The notes under the pieces were generated by a model that saw only the letters and a program-made list of their open reading frames with translations, was not told where the DNA came from and ran no database searches. Both the position numbers and the translations under genes were made by a program. 64,000 nt of DNA from Rhizobium sp. CCGE531 (GTDB lineage Bacteria > Pseudomonadota > Alphaproteobacteria > Rhizobiales > Rhizobiaceae): contig NZ_CP032684.1 of NCBI RefSeq assembly GCF_003627795.1, positions 287,001 through 351,000 of the forward strand. The letters are read 5' to 3'. This document shows, in pieces, positions 19,991 to 28,044 of this stretch (position 1 is its first letter; every line of letters starts with the position of its first letter).

Positions 19991-20719
19991 TCAGAAGCTT
20001 TCCTTGTAGGGCCTGAGATCGAGCTCTTGGGTCCAGGCCGAAGGATGCTGGCGATGAATGTGCCAGTAACTCTCGGCAATGGCGTCGATGTTCAGCAGCC
20101 CGTCGGCATCCATATCCGGCCGGCGCGAGCGCAGCCGCTCGCCGTCTATGCCGCCATCGATGATGGTGTGGGCGACATGCAGGCCAAGCGGTCCGAACTC
20201 CCGCGCCATGCTCTGGCTGATCATGCGAAGACCCGCCTTGGCGGCGGCGAATTGCGCAAAGCCGGCCTTGCCGCGCAGGCTGGCGGAAGCGCCGGTGAAG
20301 ATCACGGTGCCGCGGCCAAGCGGCGCCAGATGACGCGCCGCCTCGCGCCCGACCAGGAAGCCGCCGAAGCAGCAGACGCGCCAGAATTCTTCGAATTGTG
20401 CGGCCGTCAGATCGCGAAAGCCGATCTGACGATTGATGCCGGCGTTGAAAACGACCAGATCGGGCGGCGCGATGTCGTCACGCGGCGCGAAGGCGTGTTC
20501 GAACAGCCGGATGACCGCCGCTTCATCTGTAGCGTCGGTTTCGATTGCCTCGGCACTGCCGCCGGATGCCTTGATGGTGGTTGCCACCTGATCGATCTTT
20601 GCCGGTGTCCGCCCGGCGATGACGACATGGTAGCCCTTGACGGCCAGGAGCCGGCAGAGCGCAGCACCCAGGCCTTGCTCTGCTCCTACTCCGACGATGA
20701 CGGCGCTCGGCGAGCTCAT
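19991..20719 (-). CDS. Short-chain dehydrogenase-like protein lacking the catalytic Tyr
   Basis: 242 residues with an SDR Rossmann fold. The nucleotide loop GAEQGLG is at residues 12-18, FNAGIN at 91-96 and the Ser-bearing FTGASAS at 141-147. In the expected Y-x-x-x-K motif the residues are Phe157 and Lys161. A subset of SDRs carries this Phe, and they may act by another mechanism or not be classical reductases. The start at 20719 overlaps the stop of the upstream ene-reductase gene by 4 bp, so the two are translationally coupled. The substrate is unknown. Confidence 0.82.
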   Translation of the reverse strand: MSSPSAVIVGVGAEQGLGAALCRLLAVKGYHVVIAGRTPAKIDQVATTIKASGGSAEAIETDATDEAAVIRLFEHAFAPRDDIAPPDLVVFNAGINRQIGFRDLTAAQFEEFWRVCCFGGFLVGREAARHLAPLGRGTVIFTGASASLRGKAGFAQFAAAKAGLRMISQSMAREFGPLGLHVAHTIIDGGIDGERLRSRRPDMDADGLLNIDAIAESYWHIHRQHPSAWTQELDLRPYKESF

Positions 20720-21837
20720 TCGGCGGCCTCCCTGGCATCGAGCCTCGGATAGTCGGTGTAACCCTCGGCGCCGCCGCCGTAGAAGGTGGGGCGGTGATAG
20801 GGGTTGAGGGGTGCACCCCGGCGGATGCGCTCCGGCAGATCGGGATTGGCGATGAAGAGACGGCCGAAGGCGATGGCGTCGGCATGGCCGGCGGCGAGCG
20901 TGGCTTCGGCAGTCTCCGGCCGGAAATTGCCCGCGGCGATCAGCGTACCCGACCACGCCGGCCGGAACAATTCCGCGGCCGATGGCACGTTCTTGTGGTC
21001 GACTTCGGCCTGGCCCGCACCGCTGGCGCGCGGCTCGATCAGATGCAGATAGGCGAGATTGAGCTGGTCCAGCTCGCGAATGACATGCCCGTAGAGACGC
21101 AACGGATCGTCCTCGCCGCTGTCATTGGCAATGCCGAAGGGTGAGAGACGAACGCCGACACGATCCGAACCCCAGACATCGGAAACCGCCTCGACCACTT
21201 CCAGCAGCAGCCGCGTGCGGTTCTCGATCGAGCCGCCATATTGGTCGGTGCGCTGGTTCGTGCGGGCCTGCAGGAATTGCTCGATCAGATAGCCGTTGGC
21301 GCCGTGGATTTCGACACCGTCAAAGCCGGCCTGCTTGGCATTGGCGGCGGCCTGGGCATAGACTTCGATTAGAAGCGGCATGAGATCGATATCGATCGCC
21401 TGCGGCGTCTCGAAGGGCACGCGGTCGAACGTAGCAGTAAAGGCTTCGCCCTTGGCGGCGATCGCGGAAGGGGCAATCGGCGGAGCGCTATCAGGCTGAT
21501 GCGAGGAATGGGAGATGCGGCCGACATGCCAAAGCTGCAGGAAGATCCTGCCGCCCTTGCCATGAACGGCATCCGTTACGGCCTTCCAGCCGGCGATCTG
21601 CTCGGCCGTATGGATGCCTGGCGTTGCCGGCATGCCCTGGCCGGCACGGGAAATCTGCGAACCCTCGGAAATGATCAGCCCGCCCTTGCTGGCGCGCTGG
21701 GCGTAATATTCGGCATTCAGCGCCGAGGGCACGTTGCCCGGCTGGCCCGCCCGCATGCGGGTCAGCGGCGCCATGACGATGCGATGCGCCAGTTCATAGG
21801 GGCCGACGGAAAGCGGCGAAAACAAATCGATTGTCAT
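20716..21837 (-). CDS. Old Yellow Enzyme family ene-reductase (NemA-like)
   Basis: A 373-residue FMN-dependent NAD(P)H oxidoreductase of the OYE family. LFSPLSVGPYELAHRIVMAPLTRMR begins the barrel; LQLWHVGRISH and EIHGANGYLIEQFLQ carry the substrate- and FMN-binding residues; FGRLFIANPDLP lies near the C-terminus. Such enzymes reduce activated alkenes such as enones, maleimides and nitro-compounds, often in electrophile stress responses. It heads a two-gene operon with the Tyr-less SDR. An imperfect 25-bp palindrome at 21916-21940 precedes it and is a probable operator, but no regulator gene adjoins. Confidence 0.92.
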   Translation of the reverse strand: MTIDLFSPLSVGPYELAHRIVMAPLTRMRAGQPGNVPSALNAEYYAQRASKGGLIISEGSQISRAGQGMPATPGIHTAEQIAGWKAVTDAVHGKGGRIFLQLWHVGRISHSSHQPDSAPPIAPSAIAAKGEAFTATFDRVPFETPQAIDIDLMPLLIEVYAQAAANAKQAGFDGVEIHGANGYLIEQFLQARTNQRTDQYGGSIENRTRLLLEVVEAVSDVWGSDRVGVRLSPFGIANDSGEDDPLRLYGHVIRELDQLNLAYLHLIEPRASGAGQAEVDHKNVPSAAELFRPAWSGTLIAAGNFRPETAEATLAAGHADAIAFGRLFIANPDLPERIRRGAPLNPYHRPTFYGGGAEGYTDYPRLDAREAAE

Positions 21838-21915
21838 AAAATTCTCCTGCCTGGAGCCAAAATTGCTCCCCGGAGCGGAAGGGCCTGTCAGCGGCGATTC
21901 GGTCTCGGGAGTTCG

Positions 21916-21940
21916 AATAAGATGATGGTCATCATTTATT
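21916..21940. promoter_or_regulatory. 25-bp palindrome upstream of the ene-reductase operon
   Basis: The core ATGATG-GT-CATCAT (21922-21935) is extended by AATAA on one side and TTATT on the other. It lies about 80 bp before the ene-reductase start in a 136-bp gap. TetR-type regulators of OYE genes often bind such sites, but none is encoded next to it. The nearest regulator gene is the LysR type at 22866. Confidence 0.55.
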
Positions 21941-21973
21941 CCAACAATCGGACGTGCGCAACTGAATCTGATG

Positions 21974-22780
21974 TCAGGCCGGAATCCGAGCGAGGAAGGC
22001 GAGTAGGGCGGCGTTGAACTGCGCCGGTCGCTGTAACGGGGCGAAGTGGCTGACGCCGGGCAGGAGGATCAGCTCTGCGCCGGGAATGTGCCGCACGAGA
22101 TAATCGGCGTGTTCCCGCTTGATGAATTCGTCATGCTCACTCTGAACGATGGCGACGGGCACATCGATCTCAGCGAGATCGGCACTGGTGTAGTTCGGCT
22201 CCGTCCGCTGCATCAGCCCGACGGCCTCGACGAAGGCATCGAACTCGTCGGGCGTGGCGGAGAGGGCGGCATAATCCTTCGTGTGGCGGGAGAAGCAGCG
22301 CTCGATGATCGGCGTTGCCACGAATTCCTTCGTGCCGCTCGGATCCATGTTGCACGCAAAGAAGAAGACGCCGGAAATGCGCTCCGGGTGGCTTCGTCCA
22401 AGGATCATGCCCGTGCAGGCGCCGTCACTCCATCCGGCAATGGCCGCCTTGTCGATCTTCAGCCTGTCCATGACGGCGAGAACGTCTGAGGCCATCAGCT
22501 CATAGCTATAGGGCCGCTCGTCGCGTGTGCTGCGGCCATGACCTCGGCTGTCGATGGCGACAACCTGATGGCCGGCATCGACCAGGGGTTCTATCTGATA
22601 GCCCCAATTGCCGCTGTTTCCGAGCCCGCCATGCAGGAGGATCACCGGAGCGCCGCTGCCATAGGAGGCATACCAGATGCTGATACCATCATGATCGACA
22701 TGGCCCTCCATCTCGGCATGCGGCAAGGGTGCAGCCCCTTCGGCTTCGAAGCGATGAAGCTCGTCGTCGTGAAATTCCAT
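21974..22780 (-). CDS. Alpha/beta hydrolase
   Basis: A 268-residue cytoplasmic alpha/beta-hydrolase. The oxyanion region HGGLGNSG, DSRGHGRS, the nucleophile elbow G-W-S-D-G, a C-terminal acid region (QSEHDEF) and the histidine in GVSHFAP give a full Ser-Asp-His triad. The start at 22780 is set by GGAGGTGGAT directly upstream, although the frame is open to 22933. It may be an esterase or C-C bond hydrolase; the substrate cannot be told. It lies between the ene-reductase operon and a LysR gene on the same strand. Confidence 0.87.
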   Translation of the reverse strand: MEFHDDELHRFEAEGAAPLPHAEMEGHVDHDGISIWYASYGSGAPVILLHGGLGNSGNWGYQIEPLVDAGHQVVAIDSRGHGRSTRDERPYSYELMASDVLAVMDRLKIDKAAIAGWSDGACTGMILGRSHPERISGVFFFACNMDPSGTKEFVATPIIERCFSRHTKDYAALSATPDEFDAFVEAVGLMQRTEPNYTSADLAEIDVPVAIVQSEHDEFIKREHADYLVRHIPGAELILLPGVSHFAPLQRPAQFNAALLAFLARIPA

Positions 22781-22865
22781 ATCCACCTCCCATTGCGCCG
22801 TCTCCTCCCGACAGCCATGCGGCGAGACTAATCGATCCGACCCCATTTTTCCAACAGGGCAGAGG

Positions 22866-23747
22866 TCATCCAGTTGCCAGATGCTCGAAAAGATCCCGAG
22901 CCGGCGTCGGCACGTCTTCGAGCGAGCGGACACAGACCGAAAGCCGGCGGGTAGCCCAGCCGTCGGTAAGGCGCACAGCCGTGATTTTTGCGGATCGGCC
23001 GCAGCGGCGTGCCGCCGTTTCCGGCACGATGCCGAGACCGATGCCCTGGCCGGCCATATCGCAGATGCTCTCGAACGTCCGCATCCGCACGCGCATTTTC
23101 AACCGGGTGCCGAGCCGGGCGGCCTGTGCATCGATGTGATCCTGCAGAGCCCCGCCTGCCAAGCCGACAAAATGCTCATGCAGGATTTCCGCGAAGGCGA
23201 TCTGCCTTGCCGCCGCAAGCGCATGATCGCGAGGCATCACCACCACCAGCCGATCGATCGCGAAGGGCCGCAATATCAGGCCCGGCGTGTCGACAGCGCT
23301 GGAGAGAATGCCGATCTCGGCCAGCCCGGCCGAAACAGCGCGCGCGATCTCGAAGCTTTGGCGCTCCTTGAGGTCGATATCCGTCCGAGGGTGTTTTGCC
23401 ATCCATTCGGCAAGGCGCGTCGGCAGGTATTCGGCGATCGCGGCGGTGTTGGCAACAAGCCGGATCGTTGCCCTGAGGCCGCTCGCATGTTCGCCGAGCT
23501 CGCCGCGCATCTGCGCCAGCTGCCGCTGGATCAGCCGGGCATGATGGGCCAGCGCCTCGCCCGCCGGTGTCGAACGGATGCCGCGCCGGCCACGTTCCAG
23601 AAGCTGCACGCCGCCATTCGCCTCCATGTCGCGCAGCCGCTCGCTGGCGGCCGGCAGCGAAAGACCGACATCGGCCGCCCCATGGGTGATGCTGCCGGCA
23701 TCGACGACGGCAAGGAAAAGGCGAAGGTCGGTCAGGTCGAAGCGCAT
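22866..23747 (-). CDS. LysR-family transcriptional regulator
   Basis: A 293-residue LysR protein. The winged helix-turn-helix covers about residues 3-62 (DLRLFLAVVDAGSITHGAADVGLS) and is followed by the two-lobed effector domain. The start at 23747 gives the standard N-terminus; the frame extends to 23891 without support. It is divergent from the TauE/SafE-type exporter gene with 98 bp between them, the usual position for a LysR activator of that gene. Confidence 0.9.
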   Translation of the reverse strand: MRFDLTDLRLFLAVVDAGSITHGAADVGLSLPAASERLRDMEANGGVQLLERGRRGIRSTPAGEALAHHARLIQRQLAQMRGELGEHASGLRATIRLVANTAAIAEYLPTRLAEWMAKHPRTDIDLKERQSFEIARAVSAGLAEIGILSSAVDTPGLILRPFAIDRLVVVMPRDHALAAARQIAFAEILHEHFVGLAGGALQDHIDAQAARLGTRLKMRVRMRTFESICDMAGQGIGLGIVPETAARRCGRSAKITAVRLTDGWATRRLSVCVRSLEDVPTPARDLFEHLATG

Positions 23748-23845
23748 GGAGTGGAGAATACCGTATCTCCAGCCTTCGGAATAGCCGAAGTCTCTCTTCG
23801 CATCATCCGCATTGTGCCCGACCTCGCATCTGCTAGTGAAAGGGC

Positions 23846-24595
23846 ATGATGGATCATTCGATATGGCTTGTCGCGGCGATCTTCGCGACATTCTTCGTGG
23901 CCGGCATGGTCAAGGGCGTCACCGGCATGGGGCTGCCGACCGTGGCGATGGGCGTCCTGGGGGCGCTGATCTCGCCGCTCACGGCGGCCAGCCTGCTGAT
24001 CGTCCCGTCCTTCGTGACCAATGTCTGGCAGCTTCTGGCAGGCCCGAGCTTCGGTGCGCTTGCCCGTCGCTTCTTCCTCTTGGCACTGGCCGTGTTCGTC
24101 GGAACCTTCGCCGGCTCATATTTTCTTGCCGCGGGGGATACGCGCGTGACGACGGCTGGGCTGGGTACCGCGCTCGTCGTCTATGCCGGCCACGCCCTTC
24201 TTGCCCGCCAACTCCATGTGCCCCCGGCGCTGGAGCCGCTGCTATCGCCGGTTATCGGCTTGATCACTGGCTTGTTGACTGGAGCGACCGGCGTCTTCGT
24301 CGTGCCGGCGGTGCCCTATCTGCAGGCGCTTGGACTGGAGAAGGAAGAGCTGGTCCAGGCGCTCGGCCTTTCCTTCACCGTTTCGACGGTGGCGCTGGCC
24401 GCCGCGCTCGCCTGGCATGGCGCCTTCCGCCTCGACAATCTCGCCCTATCAGCCCTTGCGATCGTCCCGGCACTCGCCGGCATGTGGTCCGGCCAGATCA
24501 TCCGCAATCGCGTCAGCCCGGCCACGTTCCGCCGCTGGTTTCTGATCTGTCTCCTCGTGCTTGGCGCTGAGATGATCGTCAAAGCTTCTTTCTGA
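23846..24595 (+). CDS. TauE/SafE-family membrane permease (putative sulfite/organosulfur anion exporter)
   Basis: A 249-residue integral membrane protein with about eight hydrophobic segments and the two family repeats. The first is marked by GMVKGVTGMGLP and the second by GLLTGATGVFVVPAVPYLQ. Members export sulfite, sulfoacetate or related anions, but specificity cannot be read from sequence. The divergent LysR gene is the likely regulator. No sulfur-metabolism gene adjoins. Confidence 0.88.
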   Translation: MMDHSIWLVAAIFATFFVAGMVKGVTGMGLPTVAMGVLGALISPLTAASLLIVPSFVTNVWQLLAGPSFGALARRFFLLALAVFVGTFAGSYFLAAGDTRVTTAGLGTALVVYAGHALLARQLHVPPALEPLLSPVIGLITGLLTGATGVFVVPAVPYLQALGLEKEELVQALGLSFTVSTVALAAALAWHGAFRLDNLALSALAIVPALAGMWSGQIIRNRVSPATFRRWFLICLLVLGAEMIVKASF

Positions 24596-24665
24596 GGCGG
24601 TCTAAGGTCCCGCCTCTGCCGGGTTGTCCTTGAACGGCGCGCCGAATCGTAATAATTGAAGTTAC

Positions 24666-25115
24666 ATGAAACGCGATAGCCGACTTTCCTCCGTCCTCCA
24701 TGCTCTGCTCCATATGGCCGGGCAGGATGGGCCGCTGACTTCCGAAACCCTGGCGCAATGCATGCACACCAATCCCGTCGTCGTGCGGCGCACCATGGGG
24801 CTCTTGCGCGAGGTCGGCATCGTCCGTTCCGCCAAGGGACATACCGGCGGCTGGACGATTGCGGCGGATCTTAAAACCGTCACGCTCCGCCAGCTGCACG
24901 AGGCGCTCGGCGAGCCTGCCGTCTTCGCCATCGGCAATCGCAACGAGACGCCGGAGTGCCTTGTCGAACAATCGGTCAATTCCGTGCTCGATGATGCTTT
25001 TGCCGAGGCCGAGGCGCTGCTGCTGAAGCGCTTCGAAAACATCACGCTTGCCGATCTCGTCGCCGAATTTGCGCGGCGCCATGCGCAATGGCGCGCAGAA
25101 AGGACCCTGTCATGA
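24666..25115 (+). CDS. Rrf2-family transcriptional regulator without Fe-S cysteines
   Basis: A 149-residue winged-helix regulator of the Rrf2 family. The DNA-reading part is LAQCMHTNPVVVRRTMGLLREVGIVRSAKGHTGGW. Only two cysteines occur, one in the recognition region and one in TPECLVEQ, so the three-Cys cluster site of IscR and NsrR is absent. It may sense redox state through a cysteine or act without a cofactor. The stop overlaps the start of the flavoprotein gene by 4 bp, so it probably regulates its own operon. Confidence 0.88.
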   Translation: MKRDSRLSSVLHALLHMAGQDGPLTSETLAQCMHTNPVVVRRTMGLLREVGIVRSAKGHTGGWTIAADLKTVTLRQLHEALGEPAVFAIGNRNETPECLVEQSVNSVLDDAFAEAEALLLKRFENITLADLVAEFARRHAQWRAERTLS

Positions 25116-25993
25116 GCCATGACGTCATCGTCATCGGGGGCAGTTACGCCGGAATGGCGGCCGCCCTCCAGCTTCTCCGTGCCCGCCGCAAGGTGCTGGT
25201 GATCGATGCCGGCAAGCGCCGCAATCGTTTCGCGGATGCCTCCCACGGCTTTCTCGGCCAGGATGGTGTCCACCCCGGCGAGATCGCCCGCAAGGCGCGA
25301 GAGCAGCTTTCCGCCTATCCGACACTGACCTGGATCGACGGGACAGCCGAGCAGGCCGAGGGCGAGAAGGATGCCTTTGTCGTGACCACGGCAGACGGCG
25401 CGCGCCACCACGGCCGGCGTCTTCTCTTCGCGACCGGCGTCTCCGATGCATTGCCCGAGATCGAGGGCCTTGGCGAACGTTGGGGCCGAAGCGTTTTCCA
25501 TTGCCCTTATTGCCATGGCTACGAGCTCGATCAGGGCCGCATCGGCTGCATCGCCACCGGCCCGATGTCGTTGCATCAGGCGCAGTTGCTGCCGGAATGG
25601 GGCAAGGTGACGCTCTTCCTCAACGGCGCCTTCACCCCCGACGGGGCACAGCGCGCCGATCTTGCCGCGCGCGGTGTCACGATCGAGGAAACACCGGTCG
25701 CAAGGCTCGAGGGAGATGCCGACGTGCGGCTTACCGATGGACGCCTGCTGTCATTTGCCGGGCTCTTCACCGCCTCGCGCGTGTCGCCCTCAAGCCCGAT
25801 TGCCGAACGGCTTGGCTGCGTGCTCGAGGAAACGCCCTTCGGCATGCAGATCCAGACCGACGCCATGAAGGAAACGACCGTCTCCGGCGCCTTTGCCTGC
25901 GGCGATGCCGCGCGTATCCCGCATTCGGTGTCACTGGCCGTCGGCGACGGCGCCTGGGCCGGCGCGCAGCTGCACCGGTCGCTGGTGTTCTGA
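25112..25993 (+). CDS. Thioredoxin-reductase-like FAD/NAD(P) oxidoreductase
   Basis: A 293-residue flavoprotein. The FAD loop GGSYAGMAAA is at residues 9-18. A C-P-Y-C redox pair (Cys131, Cys134) sits in FHCPYCHGYE where thioredoxin reductase has C-A-x-C. The C-terminal FACGDAAR binds FAD. Similar proteins are often annotated as TrxB-like or as disulfide reductases of toxin pathways. The start at 25112 overlaps the Rrf2 gene, and the operon pairing suggests a thiol-redox response. The partner disulfide substrate is unknown. Confidence 0.87.
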   Translation: MSHDVIVIGGSYAGMAAALQLLRARRKVLVIDAGKRRNRFADASHGFLGQDGVHPGEIARKAREQLSAYPTLTWIDGTAEQAEGEKDAFVVTTADGARHHGRRLLFATGVSDALPEIEGLGERWGRSVFHCPYCHGYELDQGRIGCIATGPMSLHQAQLLPEWGKVTLFLNGAFTPDGAQRADLAARGVTIEETPVARLEGDADVRLTDGRLLSFAGLFTASRVSPSSPIAERLGCVLEETPFGMQIQTDAMKETTVSGAFACGDAARIPHSVSLAVGDGAWAGAQLHRSLVF

Positions 25994-25995
25994 CA

Positions 25996-26442
25996 CTACC
26001 GGCTGACTGCGGCGATCCCGAGCACCGAGGCGATCGTGGCGAGTGCGATCCGCACATTGTGGATCATCAGCCATGTGTCGAGCCTGGCGGAAACCTCGTC
26101 CACGGGAATCAGCCTTGACGCGAATTGTGCGTTGGTCGGCAGGAACCAGGCGGCGGTGAGAACCAGAACGCCCGCGATGCACACCGTCGCGCCGATCCAT
26201 AATGTTCTTGCCCCGCTCTCGCTCCAGCCCAACAACAGCGAGCCGGCCAGGCCGATGAGCGTCGGGACGACGACAAGGGGAATCGTGCGCGCGATGAACT
26301 TGCCGTTTTGGCCGAACCAGTCGAGGAAATCGGACGCCGGAAGGCTTTTCCAATATCCGCCGAGCGTAACCGCAATCGTCAGCATGACGCCGGCAAACAT
26401 CGCCGAGCCCGTGATGGCGAGAATGTTGAATAGGAGCCGCAT
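25996..26442 (-). CDS. DUF1772 (anthrone-oxygenase-like) membrane protein
   Basis: A 148-residue protein with four hydrophobic segments: residues 3-25, a middle pair at about 55-100, and 125-147. It fits DUF1772, a family that includes fungal anthrone oxygenases, but in bacteria the role is not established. The start at 26442 is the first ATG before the conserved region; the frame is open far upstream through the monooxygenase gene. It lies 62 bp after an antibiotic-biosynthesis-monooxygenase-type gene and is probably its operon partner. Confidence 0.8.
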   Translation of the reverse strand: MRLLFNILAITGSAMFAGVMLTIAVTLGGYWKSLPASDFLDWFGQNGKFIARTIPLVVVPTLIGLAGSLLLGWSESGARTLWIGATVCIAGVLVLTAAWFLPTNAQFASRLIPVDEVSARLDTWLMIHNVRIALATIASVLGIAAVSR

Positions 26443-26504
26443 CGGAATTTTCCTGGTTTTCCTTTGAGTTCGATCCAATAGTTTGGGATCTTGCAGATGC
26501 GCGT

Positions 26505-26873
26505 TCATGCCACGCAGATGCCGGGGACCGCGACCTTCTGGAACAGGTGCGGGGAAGCAACGGCCGAGGACGGATAATCCGAGATCTTTGCCCTGAATTC
26601 CGGATGCGTGAACGCGGTGCGGAAATCCGCCATTGTCTCCCATACGGCATAGTTGAGATAGGTCGGGCTTTCGCCCACCGCCCTGTGAAGTTGCGTCGAG
26701 ATGAAGCCCGGCTGCTGTTTCATGAACGCGGCGTCGTCGCGCCATGCGTCGAGAAAGATCTCTTCGTCTGCCTTATCGAGGGCGAAGATATTCACGAGAA
26801 TGACAGGAGCGGCATCGATGCCGACCTGCCGCTCGATCGGGAAATCTGGGTCCATGGGGCGCATATGAGGCAT
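26505..26873 (-). CDS. Antibiotic biosynthesis monooxygenase (ABM)-domain protein
   Basis: 122 residues with one ABM dimeric alpha-beta barrel. The core runs from VILVNIFALDKADEEIFLDA to WETMADFRTAFTHPEF. Such proteins are cofactor-free monooxygenases of quinone-like compounds or small stress enzymes. GGAG at 7-8 nt favours the start at 26873 over the ATG at 26885. It is divergent from a MarR gene across a gap holding a perfect 7-bp-arm palindrome, so it is a likely MarR target together with the DUF1772 gene. Confidence 0.82.
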   Translation of the reverse strand: MPHMRPMDPDFPIERQVGIDAAPVILVNIFALDKADEEIFLDAWRDDAAFMKQQPGFISTQLHRAVGESPTYLNYAVWETMADFRTAFTHPEFRAKISDYPSSAVASPHLFQKVAVPGICVA

Positions 26874-26896
26874 GGTACACTCCATTCAATATGGTT

Positions 26897-26951
26897 ATAT
26901 GATGTCAATATGGTGCGGCGCAGACATAGTAAATTGACATGATGATGTCAA
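26897..26951. promoter_or_regulatory. MarR-type operator region
   Basis: A perfect palindrome TTGACAT-GATG-ATGTCAA lies at 26934-26951, 20 bp before the MarR start. A related half site, TGATGTCAATA, lies at about 26900-26910, nearer the monooxygenase gene. The gap is AT-rich compared with its surroundings. Binding by the adjacent MarR is inferred from position. Confidence 0.7.
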
Positions 26952-26970
26952 ATACATTATATGGTGACAA

Positions 26971-27447
26971 ATGAATGATATCGAACAAACTCCGGTCGGG
27001 CGTGCCTTGACAGCTCTCATTCTCGATCTGTTCAGGCTGCACAGTCGGGTACTCACAGCCGGTGATAAGCTCGTTGCCCCCCTTGGTCTGACAAGTGCAC
27101 GTTGGCAAATCCTGGGTGCCATCATCGCAGCCGGTCGTCCGCAGCCGGTCGCGTGGTTGGCGCGCGACATGGGCGCCAACCGCCAGAACGTCCAGCGCAT
27201 CGTCAATGATCTAGAAAAGGAAGGCCTCGTGGCCTTTGAAACCAATCCGCATCACCGGCGGGCGCAGCTCGTTGTGCTGACGGATAAGGGAAAGCAAACT
27301 TTCGATGCTGCCATGCGGCTGCAGGCGCCATGGGTCAATGAACTGTCGGACGGGCTGCGGATCGAGGATATCGAAACGATGCACAAGGTCATGCTGGCTT
27401 TGCGCGGCAAGCTGGAAGGAAACGGAGATGCCGAGGAGCAGGATTGA
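26971..27447 (+). CDS. MarR-family transcriptional regulator
   Basis: A 158-residue winged-helix dimer of the MarR family. The DNA-binding core is ARDMGANRQNVQRIVNDLEKEGLVAFETNPHHRRAQLV; the N- and C-terminal helices form the dimer interface. It is divergent from the ABM/DUF1772 pair and is probably its repressor, released by a phenolic or quinone ligand as in other MarR systems. The ligand is unknown. Confidence 0.9.
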   Translation: MNDIEQTPVGRALTALILDLFRLHSRVLTAGDKLVAPLGLTSARWQILGAIIAAGRPQPVAWLARDMGANRQNVQRIVNDLEKEGLVAFETNPHHRRAQLVVLTDKGKQTFDAAMRLQAPWVNELSDGLRIEDIETMHKVMLALRGKLEGNGDAEEQD

Positions 27448-27482
27448 CCGCTACGGCGCGGTTGCAGTCCTGCAGCTTTGCA

Positions 27483-27935
27483 TCATTCCCCTTCGGGCAC
27501 CTTCAGGATAACCGTTTCGTCCGGGCCTATCGACCGGCCGTCCTGTGCTCTGATGTCGAGGTGGACGGGCTGTCCGCTCGCTCGATCCACCAGCAGCGAA
27601 TGGTCTTCCGCCGGAGCGAAGAGGTGGCGCTCGCCGAATTGCCTTAGCGCCACCATGACCGGGAAGAGATCCTTTCCCATCGCCGTCAGGCGGTATTCCA
27701 TGCGCGTGCCGCCGTCGCTTGTCGGAGCCAGCTCCAGGATGCCGCTCGCGACAAGCGTCCGCAGACGGTCGGTGAGAATATTCTTGGCGATGCCGAGGCT
27801 TTTCTGAAACTCCCCGAAGCGCGTCAGCCCGTCGAAGGCGTCGCGGACGATCAAGAGTGACCACCAGTCGCCGATGACATCGAGCGAGCGGGCACTTGGG
27901 CAATAATCGCCTTTCAGGCTTTTTCGCGCCACCAT
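27483..27935 (-). CDS. HxlR-family transcriptional regulator
   Basis: A 150-residue HxlR-type winged-helix protein. CPSARSLDVIGDWWSLLIVRDAF is the signature start, with the family Cys at residue 12 and the W-W pair, followed by RFGEFQKSLGIAKNILTDRL. The C-terminal extension of about 50 residues is longer than the minimal domain. It is divergent from an MFS transporter gene across a gap with two copies of a 17-bp repeat. It may sense aldehydes or electrophiles through the Cys, as some family members do. Confidence 0.9.
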   Translation of the reverse strand: MVARKSLKGDYCPSARSLDVIGDWWSLLIVRDAFDGLTRFGEFQKSLGIAKNILTDRLRTLVASGILELAPTSDGGTRMEYRLTAMGKDLFPVMVALRQFGERHLFAPAEDHSLLVDRASGQPVHLDIRAQDGRSIGPDETVILKVPEGE

Positions 27936-27970
27936 CCGCTCAGCCTTCCCAATCTTTTGCCTGCGTAAAT

Positions 27971-28024
27971 GGTTGCATGATTAAACCAATGATGTTAGCC
28001 GATTGATGGTTTCATTATTAAACC
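27971..28024. promoter_or_regulatory. Two 17-bp HxlR-type operator repeats
   Basis: GGTTGCATGATTAAACC at 27971-27987 and GGTTTCATTATTAAACC at 28008-28024 differ at two positions. Each has GGTTT/AAACC-type arms. They lie 37 bp apart, between the HxlR start and the transporter start, so both promoters could be controlled. The repeat is seen directly; the binding protein is inferred. Confidence 0.75.
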
Positions 28025-28044
28025 GAAGAATCGGGAGTTTTGCA

